Assembly: GCF_002093625.1 (NCBI RefSeq)
Contig: NZ_MRWD01000028.1
Span: 1 to 64,000 of the forward strand
Direction: 5' to 3'
Length of the DNA stretch: 64,000 nt
Source of the DNA: Rouxiella silvae
GTDB taxonomy: Bacteria; Pseudomonadota; Gammaproteobacteria; Enterobacterales; Enterobacteriaceae
Shown: piece by piece, positions 1 through 10,426 of the stretch
Layout of the letters: each line of letters opens with the position of its first letter
Position numbering within the stretch: position 1 is the stretch's first letter
The notes under the pieces: model-generated
The model's database searches: none
What the model was told of the DNA's origin: nothing
What the model saw: only the letters and a program-made list of their open reading frames with translations
Made by a program: the position numbers and the translations under genes

Positions 1-250
1 AATCGCGTCTTAACTTGCGTGGATTTTGCATATAAACCGAAAACCTTAAAAACACTTACTCTGCTATGCACTTTTTAAAGGCAAGTGATCTATTTCTCAT
101 TTAATTATTTTAATGATTGTTAACAGAAAAAAATGCTTTGAAAAACGTGGCCTACAGCACATTAAAAATACGTTTCTTTAAGTATTTTGCACCCGAAAAG
201 CACTTCGCACCATTTTGGTGCAATACGTTATGCAAAAAATGCATTAAATC

Positions 251-300
251 AGTAAGTTACAAACCGACGATGGAAATATTTAGTTACATATCTTTTCGAT
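251..300 (+). promoter_or_regulatory. OmpR-like binding region upstream of the porin
   Basis: The stretch TTAGTTACATATCTTTTC (about 279-296), with a second GTTAC at 255-259, resembles the OmpR boxes upstream of E. coli ompF, where GTTACATATTTTTTC is the core. It lies about 170-215 bases before the porin start, a suitable distance for a long ompF-type leader. The rest of 1-465 is AT-rich and holds no convincing gene; a short reading frame at 117-302 has no homology I recognise. Confidence 0.5.
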
Positions 301-465
301 AACTTAACTAATCGAGGCGAACTTTTTCATTTTAACTTTTCGTGCTTAGTGCTAAGGTTCGATTCGATTTACAGATAGCAGCAATTATAAATATTAAGAA
401 ACTCGCAGCCTGATATTAAAATTTGGCACGGGAAACCTATATAAAAAATTCTAGGAACTTAAATA

Positions 466-1569
466 ATGATGAAGCGCAGTGTTTTGGCCGTAGCGGTCTC
501 TTTAATTGTTGTAACCACTGGTGCAAGTGCCGCAGAGATTTATAACAAAGATGGCAACCAGCTGGATCTGTATGGCCGCGTTAACGGCAAACACTATTTC
601 AGTAACGGCACCAGCAATAACGGTGACGGTTCTTATATGCGTTTAGGCTTTAAGGGCCAGACCAAAATTAATGATATGCTGACCGGTTATGGCCAGTGGG
701 AATATCAAAATAGCCTGAGCAATTCAGAAGGTGCAGACGCGCTGAGCGGCAACAAAACCCGTCTTGGTTTCGCCGGTCTGAAATTCGCGCAATACGGTTC
801 ATTCGACTACGGCCGTAACTACGGCGTAGTGTACGACGCTATCGGCTACACCGACATGCTGCCAGAATACGGCGGTGACTCAGGTTACACCGACAACTTC
901 ATGGTGGGTCGTTCAAGCGGTCTGGCAACTTACCGTAACAAAGGCTTCTTCGGCCTGGTTGACGGTCTTAACTTCGCATTGCAGTACCAGGGCAAAAACG
1001 AAGCGACTAGCGTAACGACTTCTTCACGCCCAACCAGCCGTGCAAACGGTGACGGTTATGGCGCGTCTCTGAGCTACGAAGACATCGGCGGCACCGGCAT
1101 CGGCGCGGTTATCGCAGGTTCACGCTCTGACCGTACCAATGCACAGTCAGCGGCAGCGATCGGCGGCGGTGACGAAGCCTCTGCATGGTCTGCAGCGCTG
1201 AAATACGATGCTAACCAGTTCTATCTGGCTACTATGGTTGAACAAACCCGTAAGCAGACCAGCATCACTGCAAACGGCATTTCTGGTTTTGCTAACAAAA
1301 CTCAGATCTTTGAAGCTGTTGCACAGTACCAGTTCCTGAATGGCTTCCGTCCATCAGTGGGCTATGTGACTAACAAAGCGAAAGACGTTGAAGGCGTAGG
1401 CGATGCTTACCTCTACAAATATGTCTCTGTGGGTGCGTACTACTACTTCAACAAAAACATGTACACCTACGTTGACTACAAAATCAACACTCTGAGTGAC
1501 AGCGATGCAAGCAAACTGGGCGGCAACAAGAAAGACGTCACTACCGTCAGCTTGACCTACCGTTTCTAA
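466..1569 (+). CDS. ompF: OmpF/OmpC-type general porin
   Basis: This 367-residue outer-membrane trimeric porin allows diffusion of small hydrophilic solutes. It has a signal peptide of about 22 residues ending ASA, then the mature start [17 protein letters not shown], typical of enterobacterial porins. It contains the L3 loop signature with [12 protein letters not shown] and LPEYGGD, and ends in the C-terminal Phe (SLTYRF) needed for barrel assembly. The doubled start MMKRS and the OmpR-like site upstream favour OmpF over OmpC or PhoE, though paralogue assignment from sequence alone is not certain. An AGGA ribosome site lies at 453-456, and the gene is monocistronic with its own terminator. 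Confidence 0.9.
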   Translation: MMKRSVLAVAVSLIVVTTGASAAEIYNKDGNQLDLYGRVNGKHYFSNGTSNNGDGSYMRLGFKGQTKINDMLTGYGQWEYQNSLSNSEGADALSGNKTRLGFAGLKFAQYGSFDYGRNYGVVYDAIGYTDMLPEYGGDSGYTDNFMVGRSSGLATYRNKGFFGLVDGLNFALQYQGKNEATSVTTSSRPTSRANGDGYGASLSYEDIGGTGIGAVIAGSRSDRTNAQSAAAIGGGDEASAWSAALKYDANQFYLATMVEQTRKQTSITANGISGFANKTQIFEAVAQYQFLNGFRPSVGYVTNKAKDVEGVGDAYLYKYVSVGAYYYFNKNMYTYVDYKINTLSDSDASKLGGNKKDVTTVSLTYRF

Positions 1570-1630
1570 GTCTTAAAGACGTCAGAGTCATCGTATTACC
1601 CTTATCTGTGTCTGAAAAAGGTAATCTCAA

Positions 1631-1660
1631 AGGCAGGGCCAATTGGCTCTGCCTTTTTTT
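1631..1660 (+). terminator. Intrinsic terminator after the porin
   Basis: A 10-bp stem (AGGCAGGGCC / GGCTCTGCCT, one G-U pair) with an AATT loop is followed by a run of T. It closes the porin transcript and separates it from the AT-rich genes beyond. Confidence 0.9.
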
Positions 1661-1697
1661 GATCATCTGTTGGCGGCGCAGATAACGGGTACGTAAT

Positions 1698-2582
1698 TCA
1701 AGCTGATGGATTGCTCTCACTTGATTTTGGATGATATTCTTCCCACAGCGTTGAGTTTTGCTCCCAGGGAGGGGCAACTTGGCGCCCTTTGTTGTAGAAA
1801 AATATTTTGCCGGTGAGTGCTGTTCTATTTCTAAAGGCAAATCTCAATTCAGAGCTGGTATAGCTCTCTAAATACTTATAAACAACCCAAGTGTCACTGA
1901 TATCATCAAGTAAGAAGTGTATTTTTATTTTGTCATCCATCATGGCCATTTGCAGTCCACTCTTACATTTAGTTTTAAGGTACTCTGTAATGAAATTATC
2001 ATTCAGTGGTGAGTCACAATCTGTATAGTAAATACTTTTGGCTAATATATTACCCGTATTAAACTTGGTGTTTCTTTCTAGTGATAGAAAAGTTTTCCAA
2101 TGATGATAGGGATTGATTTTATATTGCTGCGCAACGGTTTTATCAAATGAGACGAGAGAGTTATATTTTCTGCTTAATGATTGTCTTATTACGTCAATTT
2201 TTTCTTCCGTTGCATTGCGTTCAAGTCGCTTAAATGTTTTTATGTATTTATGATCTCGCAAGGGTTTACATATTTGATTTTCCATGGCCGCTATATATGC
2301 GTCAATAGTATAAGCAGAGTTTTTTAACATTCCACATGGGCGCAAGATGCTAGTACAGTGAGTTCTTGGCCCCATTAAACCATATATTAAATCCCCTTTA
2401 TGATAATTTTCTTCAAAATCTTGCCACGCTATGGGCATTGATGGTTTATTAGTCCTGACATTATTAACATTGTTTGAGTAATTTGTTATGAAATTTTGCA
2501 TCTTACCAGAAGGAAATAGGGTGTTACCTTCGCTGATGCATTTCACGCTTGTGGACGGTTGGGTATTATTAACTGGATTCAT
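1698..2582 (-). CDS. Uncharacterised protein, paralogue of the next gene
   Basis: A 294-residue protein I cannot assign to a named family. It aligns with the product of 2707-3618 along most of its length. The C-terminal third is best conserved: a segment MAMMDDKIKIHFLLDDI, then SELRFAFRN, then FYNKGRQVAPPWEQ and LWEEYHP. There is no signal peptide and no membrane segment. I chose the ATG at 2582 over a TTG five codons upstream because a GAG-containing site precedes it. The DNA is much more AT-rich than the flanking genes, which suggests horizontal acquisition. A secreted effector or toxin is possible, but nothing in the sequence proves it. Confidence 0.75.
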   Translation of the reverse strand: MNPVNNTQPSTSVKCISEGNTLFPSGKMQNFITNYSNNVNNVRTNKPSMPIAWQDFEENYHKGDLIYGLMGPRTHCTSILRPCGMLKNSAYTIDAYIAAMENQICKPLRDHKYIKTFKRLERNATEEKIDVIRQSLSRKYNSLVSFDKTVAQQYKINPYHHWKTFLSLERNTKFNTGNILAKSIYYTDCDSPLNDNFITEYLKTKCKSGLQMAMMDDKIKIHFLLDDISDTWVVYKYLESYTSSELRFAFRNRTALTGKIFFYNKGRQVAPPWEQNSTLWEEYHPKSSESNPSA

Positions 2583-2706
2583 GGTACATGTTCTCAAATA
2601 ACTGTGCGTTATACAGTCGATGTTTTAATGGCAGGCTTGTTTAGTATTAATTATATTCACGTCCAAGCAAAATTGGAAATGCCCGTTTTAAGAGTCTTCA
2701 TTATTG

Positions 2707-3618
2707 TTATGGCTTCACACTCGCCGGCCTGTAGCTCGCCCACAGCATCGGGTCTTGCTCCCAGGGAGGGGCAACAACTTTCCCTTTTTCATAAAAATAG
2801 ACCTTTCCTGCCAGCTTGTCTTTATTTCGAAATGCATAACGTAATTCGGAAGCCGTAATCGCAGGTTTACTTTTATTGACGACTAAACTGAAGTCTATGT
2901 CATCCAGTAAAAAATGCACTTTTAATGAATCATCTACAATCGCCATTTCAATGCCGCCTTTACTCATGCTTTTAGCGACTTGCATGATGAAATTACGTCT
3001 ATTGTCATGGTGTTTTATTTTTATGTCAGTGAAACTTTTTGCGAAAATAGTGCCTACATTGAACCTCTCAATCTTATTAAGGGATAAGAATTTCTCCCAA
3101 TGCGGGAAAGGAAACTCTTTTATTATTTTATCTTTAATTTCATTGGGCGAAACAAATGAATTAAACATCTCGACGAGATTATTTTTAAAATCTTCGCTGC
3201 AAACCCTGTGCTCTTTTAATCGATACACAGTGCATTCAGCTAAAAAACCTTGGTCTTCAAAAGGCGCGGTAACATAGCTATTATTGCGAATTAAATAAGC
3301 ATCTATTTCATAAGGTGTTTTAATAAGCTTAAGCATTAAAAGTGGATCACGCGCGTACTCATCTCTGTTTGATGTGAATCCGTAAAGTAAGTCTCCATTG
3401 TTAAAAATACTTGTTAAAGATTTACCTTTTGACGGTGTGCTGTTTTTCTTTTTTACGATTTTTGAAAAAGTCTGTATTTCGTTACTCATCATTATCTGAT
3501 GACTGTTAATGGTTGCCTTGAAACATTCCGTGAATAATGTAGAAGACGCTGCCTGCTCATCAGGGGTTGCAATAGCCTTAACAGGCAAAGACAAGGAGGG
3601 CTTTAAGACAGAAAACAT
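2707..3618 (-). CDS. Uncharacterised protein, first of a tandem paralogous pair
   Basis: A 303-residue protein of unknown family, upstream of and homologous to the gene at 1698-2582. Shared landmarks are NGDLLYG (near residue 75), PHWEKFLSL, RFNVGTIFAKS, MAIVDDSLKVHFLLDDI, ASELRYAFRN and FYEKGKVVAPPWEQ followed by LW-x3-YRP at the C-terminus. An AAAGG ribosome site precedes the ATG. No signal peptide or transmembrane helix is visible; the N-terminal 60 residues are polar and low in order-promoting residues, as in many secreted effectors, but that is only suggestive. Base composition is AT-rich like its partner. The two were probably duplicated in tandem and then diverged. Confidence 0.78.
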   Translation of the reverse strand: MFSVLKPSLSLPVKAIATPDEQAASSTLFTECFKATINSHQIMMSNEIQTFSKIVKKKNSTPSKGKSLTSIFNNGDLLYGFTSNRDEYARDPLLMLKLIKTPYEIDAYLIRNNSYVTAPFEDQGFLAECTVYRLKEHRVCSEDFKNNLVEMFNSFVSPNEIKDKIIKEFPFPHWEKFLSLNKIERFNVGTIFAKSFTDIKIKHHDNRRNFIMQVAKSMSKGGIEMAIVDDSLKVHFLLDDIDFSLVVNKSKPAITASELRYAFRNKDKLAGKVYFYEKGKVVAPPWEQDPMLWASYRPASVKP

Positions 3619-3753
3619 AATAAAAACCTTTGGTAAATAAATGAGCCGTTATTTTCACAGGTTTGTGTTTATCCGAAGAATACAATTCGCTGAATTATAA
3701 ATTGAAAAATATCCATGCGGGTCAAGCGCATTAAACCTGCTATTACAGCACCC

Positions 3754-3768
3754 ATAACCTAGGGTTAT
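3754..3768. promoter_or_regulatory. Inverted repeat upstream of dgcN, possible LysR-type site
   Basis: ATAACC-TAG-GGTTAT is a perfect 6-bp inverted repeat. It contains T-N11-A, the core shape of LysR-type binding sites. It lies 106 bases before dgcN, and a LysR gene (13646-14539) ends the same gene cluster, so it is a reasonable operator candidate for that regulator. No binding evidence is available. Confidence 0.4.
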
Positions 3769-3793
3769 ACCCTGTGACCAAACAAGTATTCGC

Positions 3794-3802
3794 GGGGGGG
3801 GG
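3794..3802 (+). repeat. Nine-G homopolymer in the dgcN upstream region
   Basis: A run of nine G lies 72 bases before the dgcN start, just downstream of the inverted repeat at 3754-3768. Such tracts slip during replication and sequencing, so the length may vary. Confidence 0.6.
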
Positions 3803-3874
3803 CAAGTCGTGGAATAGTCAGGGTGTCAGGCAACGCAGGTTGCTACCCCCTACAACTATTGACGAGAGAAACTC

Positions 3875-4888
3875 ATGCAACAAATCCCAATGCCCTACCT
3901 GTTATTTTTAGGTGACGTCATGGATCCACTGGCGGCGAAAACGGCGCGCGGCATCCACGTCTTTCGTCCAGAGTCCTGCGTCGGCCAAATTCGTCTGGCT
4001 ACCGATTCGGTTTCTCTGGGGCTGAAAGAGATGGATATCGCCACGGCGAAGGCCTGTGGTGCAAAAACGATGGTATTGGGAACTGCGAATGCCGGTGGCA
4101 AGCTGCCCGCTCACTGGATTGAATCAATTAAAACCGCTATTCGCGCCGGTTTGAACGTGGCTAACGGATTGCATCAGGGCTTGAACGATATTCCTGAGTT
4201 GGTCGAGCTAGCCGCCGAGCACAGCGTACAGCTGTTCGACGTACGGCACATGCGTCCAGAGCTTGACGTGGGCAGCGGCAAAAAGCGCAGCGGAAAAAGA
4301 ATTCTAACCGTCGGCACAGACTGCTCTGTCGGCAAAATGTATACCTCGCTGGCGTTAGAATCAGCAATGCGCGATATCGGCATGAAGGCTGATTTTCGTG
4401 CTACCGGACAAACCGGCGTGCTGGTTGCCGGTGCCGGTATTGCCATTGATGCTGTCATTGCCGACTTTATTTCCGGTGCGGTGGAATCGCTTTCCCCTGC
4501 CAATGAAGAAGACCATTGGGACATCATTGAAGGTCAAGGCTCACTTTATCATCCGTCATTTGCCGGCGTGAGCATGGGTTTGATCCACGGCGCACAGGCA
4601 CACCTGTTGGTGATGTGCCATGAGCTGGGTCGTCAACACATGCGCCACCTGCCGCACCAGTTTATGCCGACCCTGAAACAGTGTGTAGACACCAATCTGG
4701 CCGCCGCCAGCCTAACCAATCCCGGCGTACAGCTTGCCGGTTTCTCTCTGAATACTTCCGGCGTTGATGAAGCTGAGGCTAAGGCGGCACTGGCTGAAAT
4801 CAGCCGTGAGTTTGGCGTTCCTGCTACCGACCCGGTGCGTTTTGGCATTCGCGAACTGGCACAGGCCATCAAGGATCGTGGTTTATGA
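3875..4888 (+). CDS. dgcN: DUF1611-family N-acetyltransferase DgcN (D-glutamate N-acetyltransferase)
   Basis: A 337-residue DUF1611 protein. The family member DgcN is described as acetylating D-glutamate in a D-glutamate catabolic route, with DgcA acting next. Visible features are an N-terminal Rossmann-like part, a P-loop-like GTDCSVGKMYTSL at about residues 147-159, RATGQTG near 172 and a conserved IIEGQGSLYHPSF near 217. The ribosome site GAGAG precedes the ATG by 8 bases. The stop overlaps the dgcA start by four bases (ATGA), so the two are translationally coupled. It is the first gene of a cluster containing a peptide transporter and two peptidases, which supports a role in handling D-amino acids. 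The exact substrate here is inferred from family and neighbour. Confidence 0.85.
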   Translation: MQQIPMPYLLFLGDVMDPLAAKTARGIHVFRPESCVGQIRLATDSVSLGLKEMDIATAKACGAKTMVLGTANAGGKLPAHWIESIKTAIRAGLNVANGLHQGLNDIPELVELAAEHSVQLFDVRHMRPELDVGSGKKRSGKRILTVGTDCSVGKMYTSLALESAMRDIGMKADFRATGQTGVLVAGAGIAIDAVIADFISGAVESLSPANEEDHWDIIEGQGSLYHPSFAGVSMGLIHGAQAHLLVMCHELGRQHMRHLPHQFMPTLKQCVDTNLAAASLTNPGVQLAGFSLNTSGVDEAEAKAALAEISREFGVPATDPVRFGIRELAQAIKDRGL

Positions 4889-5850
4889 TCAAATTTGATT
4901 TTCAGGCCGTTGAGCTGCCGCTAGCCCGTCCTTTTGCCATCTCGCGCGGCGTGAGAACGGCCGTAACGGTGGTGCGAGTCACACTGACCGACGGCGAGAT
5001 TATCGCCATGGGCGAGTGTACCCCAACGGCACATTATCAGGAGTCGGCGGAAAGCGTTTGCGAACAGCTGGAAAGCATTCGTGCACAGGTTGAATCTGGT
5101 TTAACCCGCGAGGCACTGCAGCAGGCGTTGCCAATGGGTTCGGCGCGAAATGCGCTCGATTGTGCAATGTGGCGTCTGGATGCTGCAAAACAGGGCAAAT
5201 CGGTTTGGCAACTGCTTGATATGCAAGCCCCTGAAAGCGTGATCACCGCCGAAACGCTGAGTCTTGATACGCTGGAGAATATGGCAAATGCAGCGGCAGA
5301 TGCCGTTTCTCGTGGTGCAAAACTGCTCAAAATCAAGCTTAACCGCGAGCAGATCATTGAGAAAGTGGCGGCCATACGTCATGCCGCACCACAGGTTACT
5401 CTGGTGATTGACGCCAACGAAGCCTGGTTGGGGCTGGATCTCGACAGCCTATTCCAGGCGCTGCATGAATTCAACATTGCGATGATTGAACAACCCTTAC
5501 CTGCGGGTAACGATAAAGACTTGGTGCGTTGTTTGCATCCTATTCCTGTCTGCGCCGATGAAAGCTGCCATCAGCGCGCCGATATTGCCGGACTGCGCGA
5601 CCGCTACGAGATGATCAACATCAAACTCGATAAATGCGGTGGGCTGACTGAAGCGCTGGCCATGGCGACTGAGGCCAAAGCATTAGGACTGCGTTTGATG
5701 GTCGGCTGCATGCTCGGCTCTTCGCTGGCCATGGAAGCGGCGCTGCCAGTGGCGGTTCAGGCGGAACGTGTGGATCTCGACGGGCCGATTTGGCTTGCCG
5801 AGGACTATCAACCCGCGCTGCGTTACCAGCAAGGTGAAGTTTGGCTTTAA
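4885..5850 (+). CDS. dgcA: Enolase-superfamily racemase/epimerase DgcA (N-acetyl-D-glutamate racemase or dipeptide epimerase)
   Basis: A 321-residue muconate-lactonising-enzyme subgroup member. The catalytic pieces are visible: a KIK pair in LLKIKLN (about 150), the metal ligands in VIDANEAW (about 176), IEQPLP (about 203) and CADESCH (about 228), and the second catalytic Lys in INIKLDKCGG (about 252). This is the layout of L-Ala-D/L-Glu epimerases and of DgcA. Coupling to dgcN favours racemisation of N-acetyl-D-glutamate to the L form. Epimerisation of L-Ala-D-Glu from peptidoglycan remains possible, given the adjacent peptide transporter. It has no signal peptide and is cytoplasmic. Confidence 0.85.
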   Translation: MIKFDFQAVELPLARPFAISRGVRTAVTVVRVTLTDGEIIAMGECTPTAHYQESAESVCEQLESIRAQVESGLTREALQQALPMGSARNALDCAMWRLDAAKQGKSVWQLLDMQAPESVITAETLSLDTLENMANAAADAVSRGAKLLKIKLNREQIIEKVAAIRHAAPQVTLVIDANEAWLGLDLDSLFQALHEFNIAMIEQPLPAGNDKDLVRCLHPIPVCADESCHQRADIAGLRDRYEMINIKLDKCGGLTEALAMATEAKALGLRLMVGCMLGSSLAMEAALPVAVQAERVDLDGPIWLAEDYQPALRYQQGEVWL

Positions 5851-5880
5851 ACCTCATGATAATAAAGGAGTACGCTTTTG

Positions 5881-7785
<1,905 letters not shown>

Positions 7786-7813
7786 ATTTTCGGGACACTC
7801 ACAGGAGAAGTAC

Positions 7814-9358
7814 ATGCATTCGATGTTAAATCGCAAAACTTTGCTGGCCGCCAGCCTGGCGCTTTGCTTCAGCAGCTCGGCGTTTGCCAAAGATCTCAGT
7901 ATTTCGATGTACGCGGATGTCACGGGCTTTGACCCGCATGACACCACGGACACCCTGAGTTATTCGGTCCAGACCGGTATTTTCCAGCGCCTGTTTGAAT
8001 TTGATAACAAAATGAAAGTGATCCCGGTGCTGGCGACTGACTATACCAGCAACGATTCTGCCACTGAATTCACCATAAACCTGCGTCAGGGCGTGACCTT
8101 CCAAGACGGAACGCCGTTTAATGCCGAAGCGGTAAAAGTTAACCTCGACAGACTGGCTAATCCAGCCAATCATCTGAAGCGTAACGGCCTGTTCAGCATG
8201 ATCCAAACTGTGGAAGTGACCTCGCCTTATCAGGTGAAAATCACTCTCAACAAGCCGTTTGGCGCGATGATTAACACCTTGGCACACCCGTCTGCGGTGA
8301 TGCACAGCCCGGCTTCTTTGAAAGCTTATCCAAACGAAGCTGATCTGAGTGTGCATCCTGTCGGCACCGGGCCATTCAAATTTGTTGAATGGCAGCAGGG
8401 TAAAGACGTCAAGCTGGTGAAATATGACAACTACTGGCAAAAGGGTTGGCCAAAAGTTGACTCGGTGACTTTCTATCCCACGCCAGAAGACTCCACTCAG
8501 GTGGCGAAGCTGAAGTCTGGTGCGGTGCAGGCGGTGTATCCGCTGCCTTCGGACTTGGTTGATACGGTGAAAAGTGATCCCAAACTCGATATCCAAAGCG
8601 ACGCGGGTATCTATCTTTATTACATCGCTTTCAACACTCAAATGAAAGAGTTTAAAGATGTGCGCGTGCGTCAGGCGATTAACTACGCCATCGACCGCAA
8701 TTTGTGGTTGAAGGTCGGGTTCGCCGGACTGGGCGAGCCTTCAACTTCGCCATTGCCGAAAAACGTTCAGTTCTATCAGAAACAAACCTCACCTGACTAC
8801 AGCTACAACATTGCCAAAGCGAAAGCGTTGCTGAAAGAGGCGGGCTATCCCAACGGCTTCGACGTTGAAATGTGGAGCTCAAACAAGACTGACCGCATTC
8901 GTACCGGCCAGTTTATCAAACAGCAGTTGGGGCTGATTGGTGTGCGCGTTAAGCAGGTGCCAATGGACGCGGGAAGCATCACGCAAAAACTGTGGAGCAC
9001 GCCGAATCCGGCCGATGCCAAGGTGCAGATGTACTACGGCGCATGGTCAACGTCGACCGGCGATGCGGACTGGGCGCTGCGTCCGCTGTTTGCCACCGAG
9101 TCCTTTATTCCGAAAGGCTACAACGTTTCTTACTACAGCAACAAAGCCGTAGATGCTGACATTGCTGCCGGGCTGCAAACGGCGGATATGAGCAAACGCA
9201 AAGCCGCCTATGATGACGCACAAAAGCTGCTGTGGGCCGATGCACCGGTGGCCTATCTCGGTTCTCCTGACAATCTGGTGGGGAAAACTAAGGATTTGTC
9301 CGGCGTATTTATGCTGGCAGACGGCACGCTGTTGTTTAATCAGGCGCAGTTTAAGTAA
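7814..9358 (+). CDS. Periplasmic peptide-binding protein (SBP family 5)
   Basis: A 514-residue extracellular solute-binding protein of the DppA/GsiB class. It has a 25-residue signal peptide ending SSAFA, then mature KDLSISMYADVTGFDPHDTTD. Family landmarks include the LRQGVTFQDGTPFNAEAV segment, VGTGPFKFVEW, and VRQAINYAIDR. It captures the transported peptide in the periplasm for the permeases encoded next. An AGGAGAA ribosome site lies just before the ATG. A perfect hairpin follows at 9420-9441, a common device for keeping binding-protein transcript levels above those of the permeases. Confidence 0.93.
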   Translation: MHSMLNRKTLLAASLALCFSSSAFAKDLSISMYADVTGFDPHDTTDTLSYSVQTGIFQRLFEFDNKMKVIPVLATDYTSNDSATEFTINLRQGVTFQDGTPFNAEAVKVNLDRLANPANHLKRNGLFSMIQTVEVTSPYQVKITLNKPFGAMINTLAHPSAVMHSPASLKAYPNEADLSVHPVGTGPFKFVEWQQGKDVKLVKYDNYWQKGWPKVDSVTFYPTPEDSTQVAKLKSGAVQAVYPLPSDLVDTVKSDPKLDIQSDAGIYLYYIAFNTQMKEFKDVRVRQAINYAIDRNLWLKVGFAGLGEPSTSPLPKNVQFYQKQTSPDYSYNIAKAKALLKEAGYPNGFDVEMWSSNKTDRIRTGQFIKQQLGLIGVRVKQVPMDAGSITQKLWSTPNPADAKVQMYYGAWSTSTGDADWALRPLFATESFIPKGYNVSYYSNKAVDADIAAGLQTADMSKRKAAYDDAQKLLWADAPVAYLGSPDNLVGKTKDLSGVFMLADGTLLFNQAQFK

Positions 9359-9419
9359 CACTATCGCGGCCCCAACGGCGGGCCAATGCTAAAAAAAGCG
9401 CGGTTTGTTCGAGAAAAAT

Positions 9420-9441
9420 ACGGGCAGGATTTTCTGCCCGT
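9420..9441 (+). other. Intercistronic hairpin between binding protein and permease genes
   Basis: A perfect 8-bp stem ACGGGCAG / CTGCCCGT with a GATTTT loop lies 61 bases after the binding-protein stop. No long T run follows, so it more likely stabilises the upstream transcript or causes partial termination than stops the operon. Confidence 0.6.
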
Positions 9442-9497
9442 GACCCTGCATTGTGAATGCTTTTGGGTATCGTTTATTGAGCGGGGAATGAGACTTT

Positions 9498-10418
9498 ATG
9501 CTGACGTATTTTATTCGCCGGATACTGGAAATGATCCCGGTTTTACTGGTGGTGTCATTACTTATATTTGGTTTTATCAAGCTGCTGCCGGGTGACCCTG
9601 CGCGCATTTATGCCGGTCAGGACGCCTCACTTGAGCAGGTAGAGTCAGCGCGGCAACTGCTTGGTTTAAACGCACCGCTACCCGCGCAGTATTGGCGCTG
9701 GATAAGCGGGGTATTTCACGGCGATTTGGGCACCACTTACCGCACACGCCAGCCGGTGATGAGCGTGATAGAAGCGGGTTTTATGCCCACCTTGTATCTC
9801 GCGATGGCCGGTTTTGCCTGGTCGGTGGTCTTGGGGTTGGTTATTGGCGTTTGGGCGGCGCTTAAGCGCGGAAAATGGCAGGACTGGACGCTGATGACCT
9901 TCGCCATCGGGGGGATTTCAATGCCGCCGTTTTGGCTTGGGTTGCTGTTAATACAGTTTGTGGCCATGCCGTTCGGGATTTTTTCAGTTAGCGGCTTTAC
10001 AAAACCAACCGACATTATTTTGCCCGCTATTACGCTGGGGTCCTCGGTGGCCGCCGTGATGGCACGTTTTACTCGGTCGGCATTTCTCGACGTGGCGCAG
10101 GAGGACTATGTGCGCACCGCCAATGCCAAAGGGCTGCGTTCGCGGTTAGTGACCTGGAAACATGTGATGCGCAATGCGCTGATCCCGGTTATTACCATGC
10201 TTGGACTGCAGTTTGGATTCCTGCTTGGCGGTTCGATTATCGTTGAGGCCGTGTTCAGCTGGCCCGGTCTGGGATGGCTACTTATTCAGTCGATTCAAAC
10301 GCAGGACCAACCGGTAATTCAAGCACTGGTGATGCTGTTTGTATTTGAATTTATTGTCATTAATACGCTGGTCGACCTGCTTTATGCAGTGGTTAACCCG
10401 TCCATCAGACTGAGTTAG
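9498..10418 (+). CDS. Peptide ABC transporter permease, DppB type
   Basis: A 306-residue inner-membrane protein with about six helices. It begins MLTYFIRRILEMIPVLLVVS, the usual DppB/GsiC start, and carries PGDPARIYAG after the first helix. The EAA loop that contacts the ATPase is seen in YVRTANAKGLRSRLVTWKHVMRN (split here as YVRTANAKGL then MRNALIPVIT). It pairs with the second permease 8 bases downstream. Confidence 0.92.
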   Translation: MLTYFIRRILEMIPVLLVVSLLIFGFIKLLPGDPARIYAGQDASLEQVESARQLLGLNAPLPAQYWRWISGVFHGDLGTTYRTRQPVMSVIEAGFMPTLYLAMAGFAWSVVLGLVIGVWAALKRGKWQDWTLMTFAIGGISMPPFWLGLLLIQFVAMPFGIFSVSGFTKPTDIILPAITLGSSVAAVMARFTRSAFLDVAQEDYVRTANAKGLRSRLVTWKHVMRNALIPVITMLGLQFGFLLGGSIIVEAVFSWPGLGWLLIQSIQTQDQPVIQALVMLFVFEFIVINTLVDLLYAVVNPSIRLS

Positions 10419-10426
10419 GAGCGAAA

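Noticed and set aside
117-302. 61-codon frame upstream of the porin
   Set aside because: It starts with a non-ATG codon, has no ribosome site, and lies over the OmpR-like regulatory region; composition is that of intergenic DNA.
7826-8641. 271-codon frame antisense to the peptide-binding protein gene
   Set aside because: Its codon pattern mirrors the sense gene, which has clear signal peptide and family motifs.
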